Assembly (NCBI RefSeq): GCF_001693735.1
Contig: NZ_LWDV01000007.1
Location: 1 to 64,000, forward strand
Direction of reading: 5' to 3'
Length of the DNA: 64,000 nt
Origin: Orenia metallireducens
GTDB lineage: Bacteria; Bacillota; Halanaerobiia; Halobacteroidales; Halobacteroidaceae
Every line of letters starts with the position of its first letter. Position 1 is the first letter of the stretch. The notes under the pieces are model-generated. The model was not told where the DNA came from. It did no database searches and saw nothing but the letters and a program-made list of their open reading frames with translations. Both the position numbers and the translations under genes were made by a program. Positions 52,655 through 61,556 of the stretch are shown piece by piece.

Positions 52655-54295
52655 TTATTTCTTCAACCAAACCTTATTTAAATGTTCAATTCCTAAAGGA
52701 CTTGGAATATAGTTCATTACCTTATTTTCAAGAGAAATTGCTGGTGTAGAGTGTACCATTGGAACCCAAGGAGCATCTTTGTGGATAACTACTTGAGCTT
52801 CTTCATAAAGCTTAGTTCTTTCATCTTGACTAGTAGATGTTTGAGCTTTGATTAATAAATCATGTAGTTCATCACTCTTATAGAAAGAGTAATTTCCTGA
52901 ACTTCCTTTGATAGCATTATCTTTATCTAATAATACATATAAGAAGTTATCTGGGTCACCATTATCTCCAGTCCATCCCATTAGAGCCATATCATGCTCT
53001 CCATTCTCTAACTTCTCTAAATAAGTTCCCCACTCATAAGATTTAATCTCAGCTTCAACACCAATCTTCTTCAAATCAGCTTGGATAGCTTGAGCAATTA
53101 ATTGTGGTTGAGGCATATATGGTCTTGGAACTGGCATTGCCCATAAAGTAGTCTTAAATCCATTTGGATATCCAGCTTCAGCTAATAACTCTTTTGCTTT
53201 TTCTACATTATATTCATAAGCTTCAATCTCATCATTATATCCCCATAATGATGGTGGTAATGGATTCTTAGCAGGCTCTGCTAATCCAGCATATAGAGCT
53301 TTAATAATCTCTTCTTTATTAATTGCATGATTGATAGCTTTTCTTACTAAGTTATTGTCAAAAGGTTCTTTATCAAAGTTCATTGCTAAGTAACCAACAT
53401 TCATACTAGGTCTTAAAGATAGTTTTAATTTATCGTTACTCTTAACCTGTGGTACACTATTTGGATTAGTTCCATCCATCATATGAATTGAGCCAGATTG
53501 TAATTCGATAAATCTTGCAGTATTTTCAGGAATGCTTCTAAATACTATACCTTCAAGATAAGGCTTACCTTGCCAGTAATCTTCATTTCTTTTTAATACA
53601 ACTCTATCTCCACGTCTCCATTCTTCTAACTTAAATGCTCCTGTTCCAACAGGATTTTTGAAGTAATCTTCTCCATATTTCTTAATTGCTGTTGGACTAG
53701 AGATAGCAAATGGTGCCATTGCTAAGTTTGAAATAAAAGGTGCAGATGGAGTATTTAAAGTAAATTTAACTGTATATTCATCAACTGCTTCTACCTTATC
53801 AACGATACCAGGGAATCCACCAAACATATATCCCCAATAAGCAAACTTACCATGATGATATGGATGATCTTCCTTCATCCATCTTTCAACATTAAATACA
53901 ACTGCATCAGCATTAAAGTTAGTTCCATCATGGAACCTAACCCCTTCTTCTAATTTAAAAGTCCATACTAACCCATCCTCAGACGTCTCCCAACTTTTTG
54001 CCAAAGATGGAATTACTTTAGTATTTCCTGCTTCATAGTCGACTAAAGTGTCAAAAATTTGCATTGTTACCTTCATTGACTCACCATCAGTTACATCAGC
54101 AGGGTCTAATTTTACTGAATCCCCACCACGACCATAAATCAATGTTCCACCAAACTTATCCTCTTCTGAAACTTGTTGATTTGCTTCCTTCTCAACTTCT
54201 GGATTAGCAGGCTTGGCACTTTCATTACTACATCCTAATACTAAAACTGCTAATAAACTGATTACTAAAAATAGCATCAAACTCTTTCTTCTCAC
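52655..54295 (-). CDS. oligopeptide ABC transporter substrate-binding lipoprotein (copy 2)
   Basis: 546 residues, SBP_bac_5 family. The lipobox LVLGCSN lipidates Cys22. Family motifs include SWETSEDGLVWTFKLEEGVR, FHDGTNFNADAVVFNVERWM and the C-terminal KDAPWVPMVHST. The start is GTG behind GAGGAGG. It follows unit 2 permease/ATPase genes (dppB2-C2-D2-F2) after a strong terminator and its own promoter, so it can be expressed alone at a high level, as binding proteins usually are. It is homologous to copy 1 but clearly diverged, suggesting different peptide preference. Confidence 0.93.
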   Translation of the reverse strand: MRRKSLMLFLVISLLAVLVLGCSNESAKPANPEVEKEANQQVSEEDKFGGTLIYGRGGDSVKLDPADVTDGESMKVTMQIFDTLVDYEAGNTKVIPSLAKSWETSEDGLVWTFKLEEGVRFHDGTNFNADAVVFNVERWMKEDHPYHHGKFAYWGYMFGGFPGIVDKVEAVDEYTVKFTLNTPSAPFISNLAMAPFAISSPTAIKKYGEDYFKNPVGTGAFKLEEWRRGDRVVLKRNEDYWQGKPYLEGIVFRSIPENTARFIELQSGSIHMMDGTNPNSVPQVKSNDKLKLSLRPSMNVGYLAMNFDKEPFDNNLVRKAINHAINKEEIIKALYAGLAEPAKNPLPPSLWGYNDEIEAYEYNVEKAKELLAEAGYPNGFKTTLWAMPVPRPYMPQPQLIAQAIQADLKKIGVEAEIKSYEWGTYLEKLENGEHDMALMGWTGDNGDPDNFLYVLLDKDNAIKGSSGNYSFYKSDELHDLLIKAQTSTSQDERTKLYEEAQVVIHKDAPWVPMVHSTPAISLENKVMNYIPSPLGIEHLNKVWLKK

Positions 54296-54494
54296 GACTT
54301 CTTCCTCCTCATAAATTTCTTTTTTATATAAGTTAAAACTAGACCTAATAATTGAAATTATAAGACTAGTTAAACTCGTTTAAAAGCAATTAATCATCAT
54401 ATTTATTTCCATTAATCCCCAGCTATCAATAAATATTACATAAAATTTAATCCTGCCAAACCAAAATATAACTTACACACATAAGTCATCTAGA

Positions 54495-54536
54495 TCAAAA
54501 AATAAAAAATTCTAAACCAATTTGAGTCAGTTTAGA
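54495..54536 (-). terminator. attenuator-like hairpin in the binding-protein 2 leader
   Basis: TCTAAAC and GTTTAGA (54511-54517 and 54530-54536) form a stem with a 12-base loop, followed on the minus strand by ATTTTTTATTTTTTG. It is about 220 bases after the promoter at 54766-54794 and about 200 bases before the gene. The stem sequence CTAAAC/GTTTAG is the same as in the binding-protein 1 leader. Confidence 0.6.
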
Positions 54537-54555
54537 GTTGAATTACTGCAAAATT

Positions 54556-54576
54556 ACTTATATAACAAACATAAGT
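54556..54576. promoter_or_regulatory. ACTTAT-N9-ATAAGT inverted repeat in the binding-protein 2 leader
   Basis: Half-sites match the palindrome ACTTATATAAGT found at 46763 and 57884. Extending outward it reads ATTACTTAT and ATAAGTAAT. A weaker ACTTAC-N4-ATAAGT pair lies at 54471-54486. Confidence 0.35.
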
Positions 54577-54765
54577 AATACAAATATGTAATAAAAAATA
54601 GATAGACTACCAGTATATTTAAAATTAACATATACTTTGCTATCATTCTTATTAATCAATTACTATTATACTCAACTTCTAAGCTACTCATATTTTCAAA
54701 TTCTAATCAAACATATCTACTCTACTAATTACTTATCTACTAATAATTATTCCTTCTTGTTGATA

Positions 54766-54794
54766 ATTATACTTAAAATCTTTCTTTTTGTCAA
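54766..54794 (-). promoter_or_regulatory. consensus promoter for binding-protein gene 2
   Basis: TTGACA (54789-54794), 17 bases, TATAAT (54766-54771) on the minus strand. The leader to 54295 is about 460 bases. Confidence 0.8.
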
Positions 54795-54853
54795 ATTTTT
54801 TTAGATAATTGTAAATTATAAAGAATTTTGATAAGAAAGTATTGATTAGTTAA

Positions 54854-54893
54854 TAAAAACAAAGAGCAGTTAAAAAACTGCTCTTTGTTTTTA
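54854..54893 (-). terminator. terminator of the dppB2-C2-D2-F2 operon
   Basis: AAAAACAAAGAGCAGTT and AACTGCTCTTTGTTTTT form a 17-bp perfect stem just after the dppF2 stop. Confidence 0.92.
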
Positions 54894-54904
54894 AATCTAT
54901 TAAA

Positions 54905-55879
54905 TTATATTTCATCTGAATAATGGCAAGCAGTAAAGTGTCCATCAACTTTTTCTTCAAACTTTGGTACCTCTGTCTTACATCTATCCTTAGCAAAAGG
55001 ACACCTTGTATGGAAAGAGCATCCACTTGGTGGATTGATTGGACTTGGTACATCCCCCTCTAAGATTATCTTCTCTCTTGTCTTCTCTGGATCTGGAATT
55101 GGTATTGCTGATAATAGTGCTTTTGTATACGGGTGTTTTGGATTATTATACAATTCATCCTTATCTGCTAGCTCTACCATTCTACCTAGATACATTACCG
55201 CCACTCTATCACTAATATGGCGGACAACACTTAAATCATGGGCGATAAAGATATAGGTTAATCCTAATTCTTCTTGTAAGTCTTGCATCAAGTTTACTAC
55301 CTGTGCTTGTACCGATACATCAAGGGCTGATACTGGTTCATCACAGACGATTATCTTTGGGTCTACTGCCAAGGCTCTAGCAATTCCTACCCTCTGGCGT
55401 TGCCCTCCACTGAATTCATGAGGGTATCTCTTGGCATAGTTTGGCTGTAATCCTACCCTATCTAATAAATCTTTTACCTTCTTTTCTCTATCTTTAGGTG
55501 TGCCAATCCCATGAATCTTCATGGGTTCTGCAATGATCTCACCTACTGTCATCCTTGGATTCAAAGAGGCATATGGGTCTTGGAAGATCATCTGCATCTC
55601 TCTTCTTAAATCTCTCATCTCTTTTTTATCTAAGTCTAAGATATTCTGCCCTTCAAAGATTACTTCACCTTCTGTTGCTTCTAATAGTCTTAATAATAGC
55701 CGTCCTGTTGTTGATTTACCACAACCTGACTCACCTACTAGTCCTAGAGTCTCTCCACGTTTTACTTCAAAGTTAAGCCCATCTACTGCCTTTACTGAGT
55801 TTACTACCTTTCCAAAGATTCCACCTTTGATTGGAAAGTGCTTCTTTAAGTTCTTTACTTCTAAGATTGTATCTGACAT
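54905..55879 (-). CDS. oligopeptide ABC transporter ATPase, DppF/OppF type (copy 2)
   Basis: 324 residues, same motifs as copy 1: Walker [10 protein letters not shown], signature FSGGQRQR, Walker [13 protein letters not shown], Cys-rich C-terminus. ATG 55879 follows GGAGGTGA. Only the last six or so residues (CHYSDEI) differ from copy 1, because the 2-kb repeat ends at 54922 within the final codons. Last gene of unit 2, followed by a strong terminator. Confidence 0.95.
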   Translation of the reverse strand: MSDTILEVKNLKKHFPIKGGIFGKVVNSVKAVDGLNFEVKRGETLGLVGESGCGKSTTGRLLLRLLEATEGEVIFEGQNILDLDKKEMRDLRREMQMIFQDPYASLNPRMTVGEIIAEPMKIHGIGTPKDREKKVKDLLDRVGLQPNYAKRYPHEFSGGQRQRVGIARALAVDPKIIVCDEPVSALDVSVQAQVVNLMQDLQEELGLTYIFIAHDLSVVRHISDRVAVMYLGRMVELADKDELYNNPKHPYTKALLSAIPIPDPEKTREKIILEGDVPSPINPPSGCSFHTRCPFAKDRCKTEVPKFEEKVDGHFTACHYSDEI

Positions 55880-56937
55880 AAAGTTCACCTCCTACTTACT
55901 TTCTGCTTTTAAGTCTAACTCTTCCCATCTATGGCATCTGACTAAATGTCCATCTTTTATCTCTTCTAATTGTGGCTCTTCTGACCAGCATTTCTCTGTT
56001 ACAAAAGGGCATCTATTAGCAAATTTACAGCCTTGAGGAAAGTTAAAGGGATCTGGTACATTCCCTTCAATCGGTGTCAATCTAGTTGATCCTCCATCTA
56101 CTCTAGGAATTGATTTGATTAGCCCTGCTGTATATGGATGCTCTGGATCTTTAAACAATCTCTTAACATCTGTATATTCTACTACCCTTCCTCCATACAT
56201 TACTGCTACTTTATCGGCTACCTCTGCTATTACCCCTAAGTCATGGGTAATCAACATAATAGCTGTATTAAATTCATCTCTTAACTCTTTCATCAACTCT
56301 AAGATTTGTGCCTGAATCGTTACATCTAGTGCTGTCGTTGGTTCATCAGCAATTAGTAAATCTGGATTACAGGCTAAAGCCATAGCAATCATTACACGTT
56401 GCCTCATACCTCCACTCATCTGATGAGGATGATCATAAACTCTCTTCTCTGGAGAAGGAATTCCTACCTTCTCTAGCATCTCTACTGCCTTTGCTAGAGC
56501 TTCTTTCTTATCTAATCCTTGGTGTAATTGGATTGCCTCTGCAATCTGATCACCAACGGTATATACTGGATTTAAAGAGGTCATCGGTTCTTGAAAGATC
56601 ATTGAGATCTCATTTCCCCGAATCTTTCTAATCTCTTTCATCGGTTTCTTTAATAAATCCTCCCCTTTGAAGATGATCTCTCCACCTACAATCTTACCTG
56701 GAGGATTTGGAATAAGTTGCATAATTGAGGCTGAGGTAACACTCTTACCTGAGCCAGATTCTCCAACTATTCCTAAGGTCTCTCCTTTATTAATACTAAA
56801 GCTTACTCCATCTACAGCCTTAACTACCCCTTTATCTAAAAAGAAATGGGTCTGTAAATTATTTACCTCTAGAATCTTTTCATTCATCTTCTCACCTCCG
56901 TAATTCCCTTTTACTTATCCTTCATCTTAGGATCTAA
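54922..56937. repeat. 2,016-bp direct repeat, copy 2 (dppD-dppF)
   Basis: Partner of 47956-49971. The edges fall inside the last codons of dppF2 and of dppC2, exactly where the flanking genes begin to diverge. This placement fits gene conversion or a recent recombination-driven replacement better than a simple whole-operon duplication. Confidence 0.95.
55892..56887 (-). CDS. oligopeptide ABC transporter ATPase, DppD/OppD type (copy 2)
   Basis: 331 residues, protein identical to copy 1. Walker [10 protein letters not shown], signature MSGGMRQR, Walker [13 protein letters not shown] and the C-terminal CKFANRCPF motif. It begins 23 bases after dppC2 and ends 12 bases before dppF2, with the same Shine-Dalgarno as copy 1. 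Because it must pair with a permease (dppC2/dppB2) that differs from unit 1, the conserved EAA loops should fit the same ATPase surface. Confidence 0.95.
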   Translation of the reverse strand: MNEKILEVNNLQTHFFLDKGVVKAVDGVSFSINKGETLGIVGESGSGKSVTSASIMQLIPNPPGKIVGGEIIFKGEDLLKKPMKEIRKIRGNEISMIFQEPMTSLNPVYTVGDQIAEAIQLHQGLDKKEALAKAVEMLEKVGIPSPEKRVYDHPHQMSGGMRQRVMIAMALACNPDLLIADEPTTALDVTIQAQILELMKELRDEFNTAIMLITHDLGVIAEVADKVAVMYGGRVVEYTDVKRLFKDPEHPYTAGLIKSIPRVDGGSTRLTPIEGNVPDPFNFPQGCKFANRCPFVTEKCWSEEPQLEEIKDGHLVRCHRWEELDLKAESK

Positions 56938-57828
56938 AGCATCTCGTAATCCATCACCAAATATATTAAATGCCAATACAGTAATCATAATTGCTGCTCC
57001 TGGAAACATCATCATCCTTGGATGGCTTCTTAGATACTCCTTACCAGTACTTAGCATCAATCCCCAACTTGGAGTTGGTGGTTGAGCACCCAAACCTAAG
57101 AAACTCAATCCCGCTTCAGCTAAAATGGCACTAGCCACACCCAAAGTTACTGTAACAATAATAGGTGCTAAAGTATTTGGAATAACATGCTTAAAGATAA
57201 TTCTAACATCATTAGCACCTAAAGATTTAGCTGCTTCAACATATTCTTCTTCCTTTAAAGCCATGACTTGTCCTCTAACGATACGAGCAAGACCTGGCCA
57301 ACTAATCAGACCTAAAGCCACAAAGATTTTCTCAATACCTGGATCTTGAAAGACTGCCATAATTGCAATAGCAAATAACATAAATGGGAAAGCCAAGAAA
57401 ACATTAATTAAATAAGAGATAATATCATCGACCAGCCCACCATAATATCCAGCTAATGCCCCTAAGATAATTCCAATTACTATAGCAATTGCCTGAGTAA
57501 TAAAGCCAACGGTCAAGGAAATCTGTGCACCATAAATAATTCTACTAAAAACATCACGACCTAATTTATCTGTACCAAAGGGATGCTCTAAACTTGGACT
57601 TTGCATAGATAACTCTATCTTCCCTTCCTCCATTACTGGAGAGAAGTATGGGTCATATGGAGCAATCCAACGAGCAAATACCGCTACTAATACCAAGGCT
57701 ATCGTAACATATAATCCAACCATAGCCATTCTATTCTTTTTTAATCTTTTCCATGCATCACGCCATGGACTATGAACTTCTTCGTTAGAAGCTTCTATAT
57801 TCTGCTTAACCTCTACTTGCGTTTCCAT
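56911..57828 (-). CDS. oligopeptide ABC transporter permease, DppC type (copy 2)
   Basis: 305 residues with about six membrane helices. The EAA loop [20 protein letters not shown] then [13 protein letters not shown] resembles that of copy 1, while the periplasmic segments differ strongly (for example [20 protein letters not shown] here). Start ATG follows AAAGGAGG. Ends with [15 protein letters not shown], as copy 1. Confidence 0.94.
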   Translation of the reverse strand: METQVEVKQNIEASNEEVHSPWRDAWKRLKKNRMAMVGLYVTIALVLVAVFARWIAPYDPYFSPVMEEGKIELSMQSPSLEHPFGTDKLGRDVFSRIIYGAQISLTVGFITQAIAIVIGIILGALAGYYGGLVDDIISYLINVFLAFPFMLFAIAIMAVFQDPGIEKIFVALGLISWPGLARIVRGQVMALKEEEYVEAAKSLGANDVRIIFKHVIPNTLAPIIVTVTLGVASAILAEAGLSFLGLGAQPPTPSWGLMLSTGKEYLRSHPRMMMFPGAAIMITVLAFNIFGDGLRDALDPKMKDK

Positions 57829-57883
57829 GAGTTTAACCTCCTTTTTCTACTTCACATTACCCAATCTCTTTTGAATTAAGTAT

Positions 57884-57895
57884 ACTTATATAAGT
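57884..57895. promoter_or_regulatory. ACTTATATAAGT palindrome between dppB2 and dppC2
   Basis: Exact copy of the 46763 palindrome, in a similar context: preceded on the minus strand by TTTTTTAAGTTTTCAATA here and TTTTTTTAAAGTTTTTAGTG there. The wider similarity suggests a common functional element rather than chance. Confidence 0.4.
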
Positions 57896-57955
57896 TATTG
57901 AAAACTTAAAAAATTATATATCTACATAATTATGCATCTTAAAATCTGCAATATA

Positions 57956-58879
57956 TTAGTCAAATCTAATTCTAGGATCTAATACACCATAACTTAAGTC
58001 AACCAATAAGTTAACTACTATAAAGATAGCCGCTAAGAACAATACTGTACCTTGAATAAGTGGGAAATCCCTCTTCATAACAGCATCTACAGCCATTCTA
58101 CCAACACCTGGCCATGAAAACACCCTCTCTGTAATAACAGTACCACCTAATAAATATCCTAATTGGGTCCCAATAACAGTAATAACAGGAATCAATGCAT
58201 TTCTTAATCCATGCTTAATAACTACTACCTTTTCACTTAAACCTTTTGCTCTAGCAGTCTTGATATAGTCCTTACCGATAACCTCTAACATACTAGAACG
58301 AGTCATCCTAGCAATACGAGCAGCCTGTCTACTTCCTAATGCAATGGCTGGTAAGATTAAATGTTGCCAACTTCCATATCCTCCTACTGGTAGCAAATCC
58401 ATATTTAATGCTACTACCCAAATTAAAATCAGCCCTAACCAATAAACTGGCATTGAAACTCCAATCATAGCCAAAGTCATAAATAAGTAGTCCCAAATAG
58501 AATAGGGTTTAACAGCCGAGATAATTCCTGCACTTACCCCTAAGATAATTGAAACAACCATGGCTCCTAATGCTAATTGAGCTGTAGCTGGAAAACGCTC
58601 TGCTATCATCTCTGTTACTGGTCTTTTAGCTGTAAATGATTTACCTAAATCCCCTTTGAAAAGCCTTCCAATAAATCTAACATACTGCATATACAAGGGA
58701 TCATTTAACCCCATCTCTTCTCTAATCATTTCAATAGTATCTGGATCAGCATGCTGTCCCATAGCAATTCTCACAGGATCTCCTGGAACAAAAACAAAGT
58801 TAAGTAAAAAAACTATTGTAGCAAGTCCAATTAAGATCGGAATAGACATTAAGCTCTTACGTAAAATATAAGTTATCAC
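57956..58879 (-). CDS. oligopeptide ABC transporter permease, DppB type (copy 2)
   Basis: 307 residues, six membrane helices. N-terminus MITYILRKSLMSIPILIGLA, the FVPGDPVRIAMGQHADPDTI segment and the EAA loop DYIKTARAKGLSEKVVVIKH. Start GTG follows AAAGGTGG. First gene of unit 2; a consensus promoter lies about 420 bases upstream (59304-59332). A gap of 127 bases with the ACTTATATAAGT palindrome separates it from dppC2. Confidence 0.94.
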   Translation of the reverse strand: MITYILRKSLMSIPILIGLATIVFLLNFVFVPGDPVRIAMGQHADPDTIEMIREEMGLNDPLYMQYVRFIGRLFKGDLGKSFTAKRPVTEMIAERFPATAQLALGAMVVSIILGVSAGIISAVKPYSIWDYLFMTLAMIGVSMPVYWLGLILIWVVALNMDLLPVGGYGSWQHLILPAIALGSRQAARIARMTRSSMLEVIGKDYIKTARAKGLSEKVVVIKHGLRNALIPVITVIGTQLGYLLGGTVITERVFSWPGVGRMAVDAVMKRDFPLIQGTVLFLAAIFIVVNLLVDLSYGVLDPRIRFD

Positions 58880-59303
58880 TTCTCTACCACCTTTCTACTA
58901 ATTCATTAATGAATTAATTATAATATAGAATAAAATAACATAAACTCAATGTACCTTAAAGCTCTTATACCATAAAAACACTAAAAATAAAATCATTCCC
59001 TTACAATAAAAAAAATGTAATATTGGAGTTTTAAAAATATCCCCCTAACTCCACCTACATTTTATTAATTAATGGTAATTTTATTTAAATTTTTGCTTTA
59101 AATACAATTAAATATGAAATTGTAAACAGAATTACTGAAGTAAAAGATTAATTACCGTATATTTTTTAATTATTGTAACAGTTATCTTAATTAGGTATAT
59201 ACTCGAGTCATTACATACTTAATTAAGTAATCCCATAAAATAAAAAAACCTTCACCCCCTTAAAATGAGGATAAATGTATCATTATACAACTATAACAAT
59301 ACA

Positions 59304-59332
59304 ATTATATATTTTTTTTAATTCTCTGTCAA
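59304..59332 (-). promoter_or_regulatory. consensus promoter of peptide-transport unit 2
   Basis: TTGACA (59327-59332), 17 bases, TATAAT (59304-59309) on the minus strand. The 58880-59541 gap holds this promoter, a weak hairpin with a T-run at about 59246-59275, and otherwise AT-rich DNA in which I see no gene or known riboswitch. Confidence 0.8.
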
Positions 59333-59541
59333 ATTATCAAATTTGACATAAAAAGACTAAAGACATTAAATTACTTATATCTTTATAAAAGCTACAAATA
59401 TCCTTGCATCTAATTTATATATTATTGCTAAAAAATAACATTATATTATGTAAACAATACTAAATTTTTTAATTAGCTAGTAACAATTATAATGCTAACT
59501 TTATTTACACTATAAATGTAAAGCCCATTCTTTTATATACT

Positions 59542-60096
59542 CTAATAAAGATACTTATATCTAGAATAAGTTTTAGTAACTTTAGTTATATAATTTCTTG
59601 TCTCCGAAAAGGGTATCTTATCACTATCCTTCCAGCTACCATCCCATCTATTCTCCTTTAACCACTTATCTACATTTCCTTCTCCTCCATTATAGGCAGC
59701 TAACACAACCAACATATTATCATCAAACTTCTTCTTTAATTGTGCCAAATACCAAGCTCCATACTTAATATTTATTTCAGGATTATATAAGTCATCTTCA
59801 GAAAAACTACTATCATTTATCATAGTAGCAATCCAGCTACCTGTAGCAGGCATAATCTGCATCAACCCTCTAGCTCCTTTATTAGAGGTAGCTTCTGGTC
59901 TAAATTTACTCTCTACATAGATAATAGCCATTATAATATATGGGTCTAAATAATATTTATTAGCTTCATTTAAAATTAACTCTTCATGTTTAAGAGGATA
60001 CACAATCTTTAAAATAGATTTATGGTTTATAAAGAATAAACTCATAATACATATAATTAAAAGAAATAAAAAGACTCTCTTTAAACTGATTATCAA
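59542..60096 (-). CDS. lytic murein transglycosylase (SLT domain)
   Basis: About 184 residues. An N-terminal membrane helix or uncleaved signal (about 5-24) precedes a Slt70-like domain. The catalytic Glu is in MAIIYVESKFRPEA (Glu62 from this start), followed by SNKGARGLMQIMPATGSW and LAAYNGGEGNVDKWL. It cleaves peptidoglycan between MurNAc and GlcNAc. The frame opens at GTG 60105, but TTG 60096 is better spaced after AGGAG. It lies 51 bases after coaE, a common pairing in clostridia-like genomes. Confidence 0.92.
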   Translation of the reverse strand: MIISLKRVFLFLLIICIMSLFFINHKSILKIVYPLKHEELILNEANKYYLDPYIIMAIIYVESKFRPEATSNKGARGLMQIMPATGSWIATMINDSSFSEDDLYNPEINIKYGAWYLAQLKKKFDDNMLVVLAAYNGGEGNVDKWLKENRWDGSWKDSDKIPFSETRNYITKVTKTYSRYKYLY

Positions 60097-60147
60097 AATT
60101 AACACTCCTAAAAATTAAATATTAGTTTGAGCTTAAAATCAATCTTC

Positions 60148-60753
60148 TTACTTAAATTCAGACTCAATATCACTTATTTTTTGCCATACTCTAATTACTT
60201 CAAATTTTAATTCTTCTTCTGTACCATTATTATTGATAATCCTATCAGCATACTCTTTCTTTTTAATCAAAGGCATTTGAGAGTTAATTTTAGCAATTGC
60301 TTTCTGATAATCTATCTGATCTCTAGTCATTAACCTCTTAATCTGTACATCTTTATCTACATAGACTAACCAAACTTCATCAAAAAAATCTATCATATCT
60401 ATTTCAATCAATAGTGGTACATCTACTATTAGTATATCATTCTCTTTACTAAGTCGCTCCATCTCTTCTTCTATCTTAGCAATAATAATAGGGTGAGTAG
60501 TCTTATCCAACCTCTTTTTGGCCTTAGAGTCATTAAAGATAATCCCTCCTAATTTCTTTCTATCTATAGTTCCATTACTAAGGAGTATTTCCTTACCAAA
60601 CTCTTTAACTACTCTCTTCCATAGTATCTTCTTAGGTTCCATTAAAGAATGGGCAATCTTATCAGCATCTATTATCACAGCACCTAACTCTTTTAAATAC
60701 TTAGAGACAGTGCTTTTACCACTAGCTATCCCTCCAGTTAAACCTACCTTCAA
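60148..60753 (-). CDS. coaE: dephospho-CoA kinase
   Basis: Last step of CoA synthesis: ATP-dependent phosphorylation of the 3'-OH of dephospho-CoA. 201 residues, usual length. The P-loop is GLTGGIASGKST at residues 4-15; VIDADKIAHSLM and DVPLLIEIDM are further CoaE motifs, and RLMTRD lies in the lid. Start is TTG behind AAGGAG. Confidence 0.96.
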   Translation of the reverse strand: MKVGLTGGIASGKSTVSKYLKELGAVIIDADKIAHSLMEPKKILWKRVVKEFGKEILLSNGTIDRKKLGGIIFNDSKAKKRLDKTTHPIIIAKIEEEMERLSKENDILIVDVPLLIEIDMIDFFDEVWLVYVDKDVQIKRLMTRDQIDYQKAIAKINSQMPLIKKKEYADRIINNNGTEEELKFEVIRVWQKISDIESEFK

Positions 60754-60839
60754 CTTTATCGCTCCTTTTTAATTAAAAGTACCAGTAATCAGTATTATTT
60801 TTGATTGATACTGATTACTGATAATGATACTAATAATTA

Positions 60840-61490
60840 TTAAAATAATTTAGATAATCCTAATAAGATCAAAATAATCCCTGGTAAAAGCCTTATTTTA
60901 TCACTAAATACTAAGGATTCAATCTGTTTACCTAGGTAAATTCCACCAGTTAACAGAATAAATTTAAAGCCACTAACAGAAACTGCTGTTAATAATGAAT
61001 CATATCCTGTCATTGCTGCTGCAATTCCAGCACCAAAAGCATCTAAAGCTAAAGCTACCCCCAAAAATAAGGCTTCTTTATTACTGATAACCCCAGAATA
61101 ATCGAAGTCAGCCTTAACTGGCTCTTTTAAAATATTAATAATTAAACCAAGAGACTCAATCTTAAAGGTAAATATCTCTTTTGGATTATCTTCTTGATTA
61201 TCCTCATCATTATTTGTATGTAAAAGTTCTCTAATTGATTGGTATAATAACCAAATTCCAATAAAGATTAGTAAAATCCCGCCTATCTTTTCAGCACCAC
61301 TTGGGGAAAGGAAACTGGCTAATAACCTTCCCAAAGTCATAGATGCTAAAATTGTCATTCCTGAAGATAGACTGATAATAAGTATCGGTAAAAGACCAAT
61401 CTTTATCTTCTTCAAACCATAGGTAATCCCTACTATAAATCCATCAAGACTAACTGCAAAAGCTAAAATAAATATGGCAAGCAAATCCAT
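60840..61490 (-). CDS. ytaF: sporulation membrane protein YtaF (MntP-like)
   Basis: 216 residues with about six membrane helices in two homologous halves. Each half carries a family Asp motif: AVSLDGFIVGITYGLK near the start and ALALDAFGAGIAAAMT near residue 140. The fold is that of MntP manganese exporters, and the YtaF branch is tied to sporulation. In Bacillus ytaF lies beside mutM and coaE (mutM-ytaF-coaE), the same order as here with an ABC-F gene inserted. The ATG 61490 behind AAGGAGGG is preferred to the frame's first codon at 61529. Confidence 0.93.
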   Translation of the reverse strand: MDLLAIFILAFAVSLDGFIVGITYGLKKIKIGLLPILIISLSSGMTILASMTLGRLLASFLSPSGAEKIGGILLIFIGIWLLYQSIRELLHTNNDEDNQEDNPKEIFTFKIESLGLIINILKEPVKADFDYSGVISNKEALFLGVALALDAFGAGIAAAMTGYDSLLTAVSVSGFKFILLTGGIYLGKQIESLVFSDKIRLLPGIILILLGLSKLF

Positions 61491-61556
61491 AAAATCCCTC
61501 CTTCCATCATATTTAATACCTATAACCAAAATATGATGGAAGGAGCATTACTGTGA

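Noticed and set aside
54850-55053. 67-codon minus-strand frame at the end of dppF2
   Set aside because: Overlaps dppF2 in another frame and the terminator; no independent start signal.
58880-59300. Known riboswitch in the leader of dppB2
   Set aside because: The leader is long and AT-rich, but I could match no conserved riboswitch core; only a weak hairpin is present.
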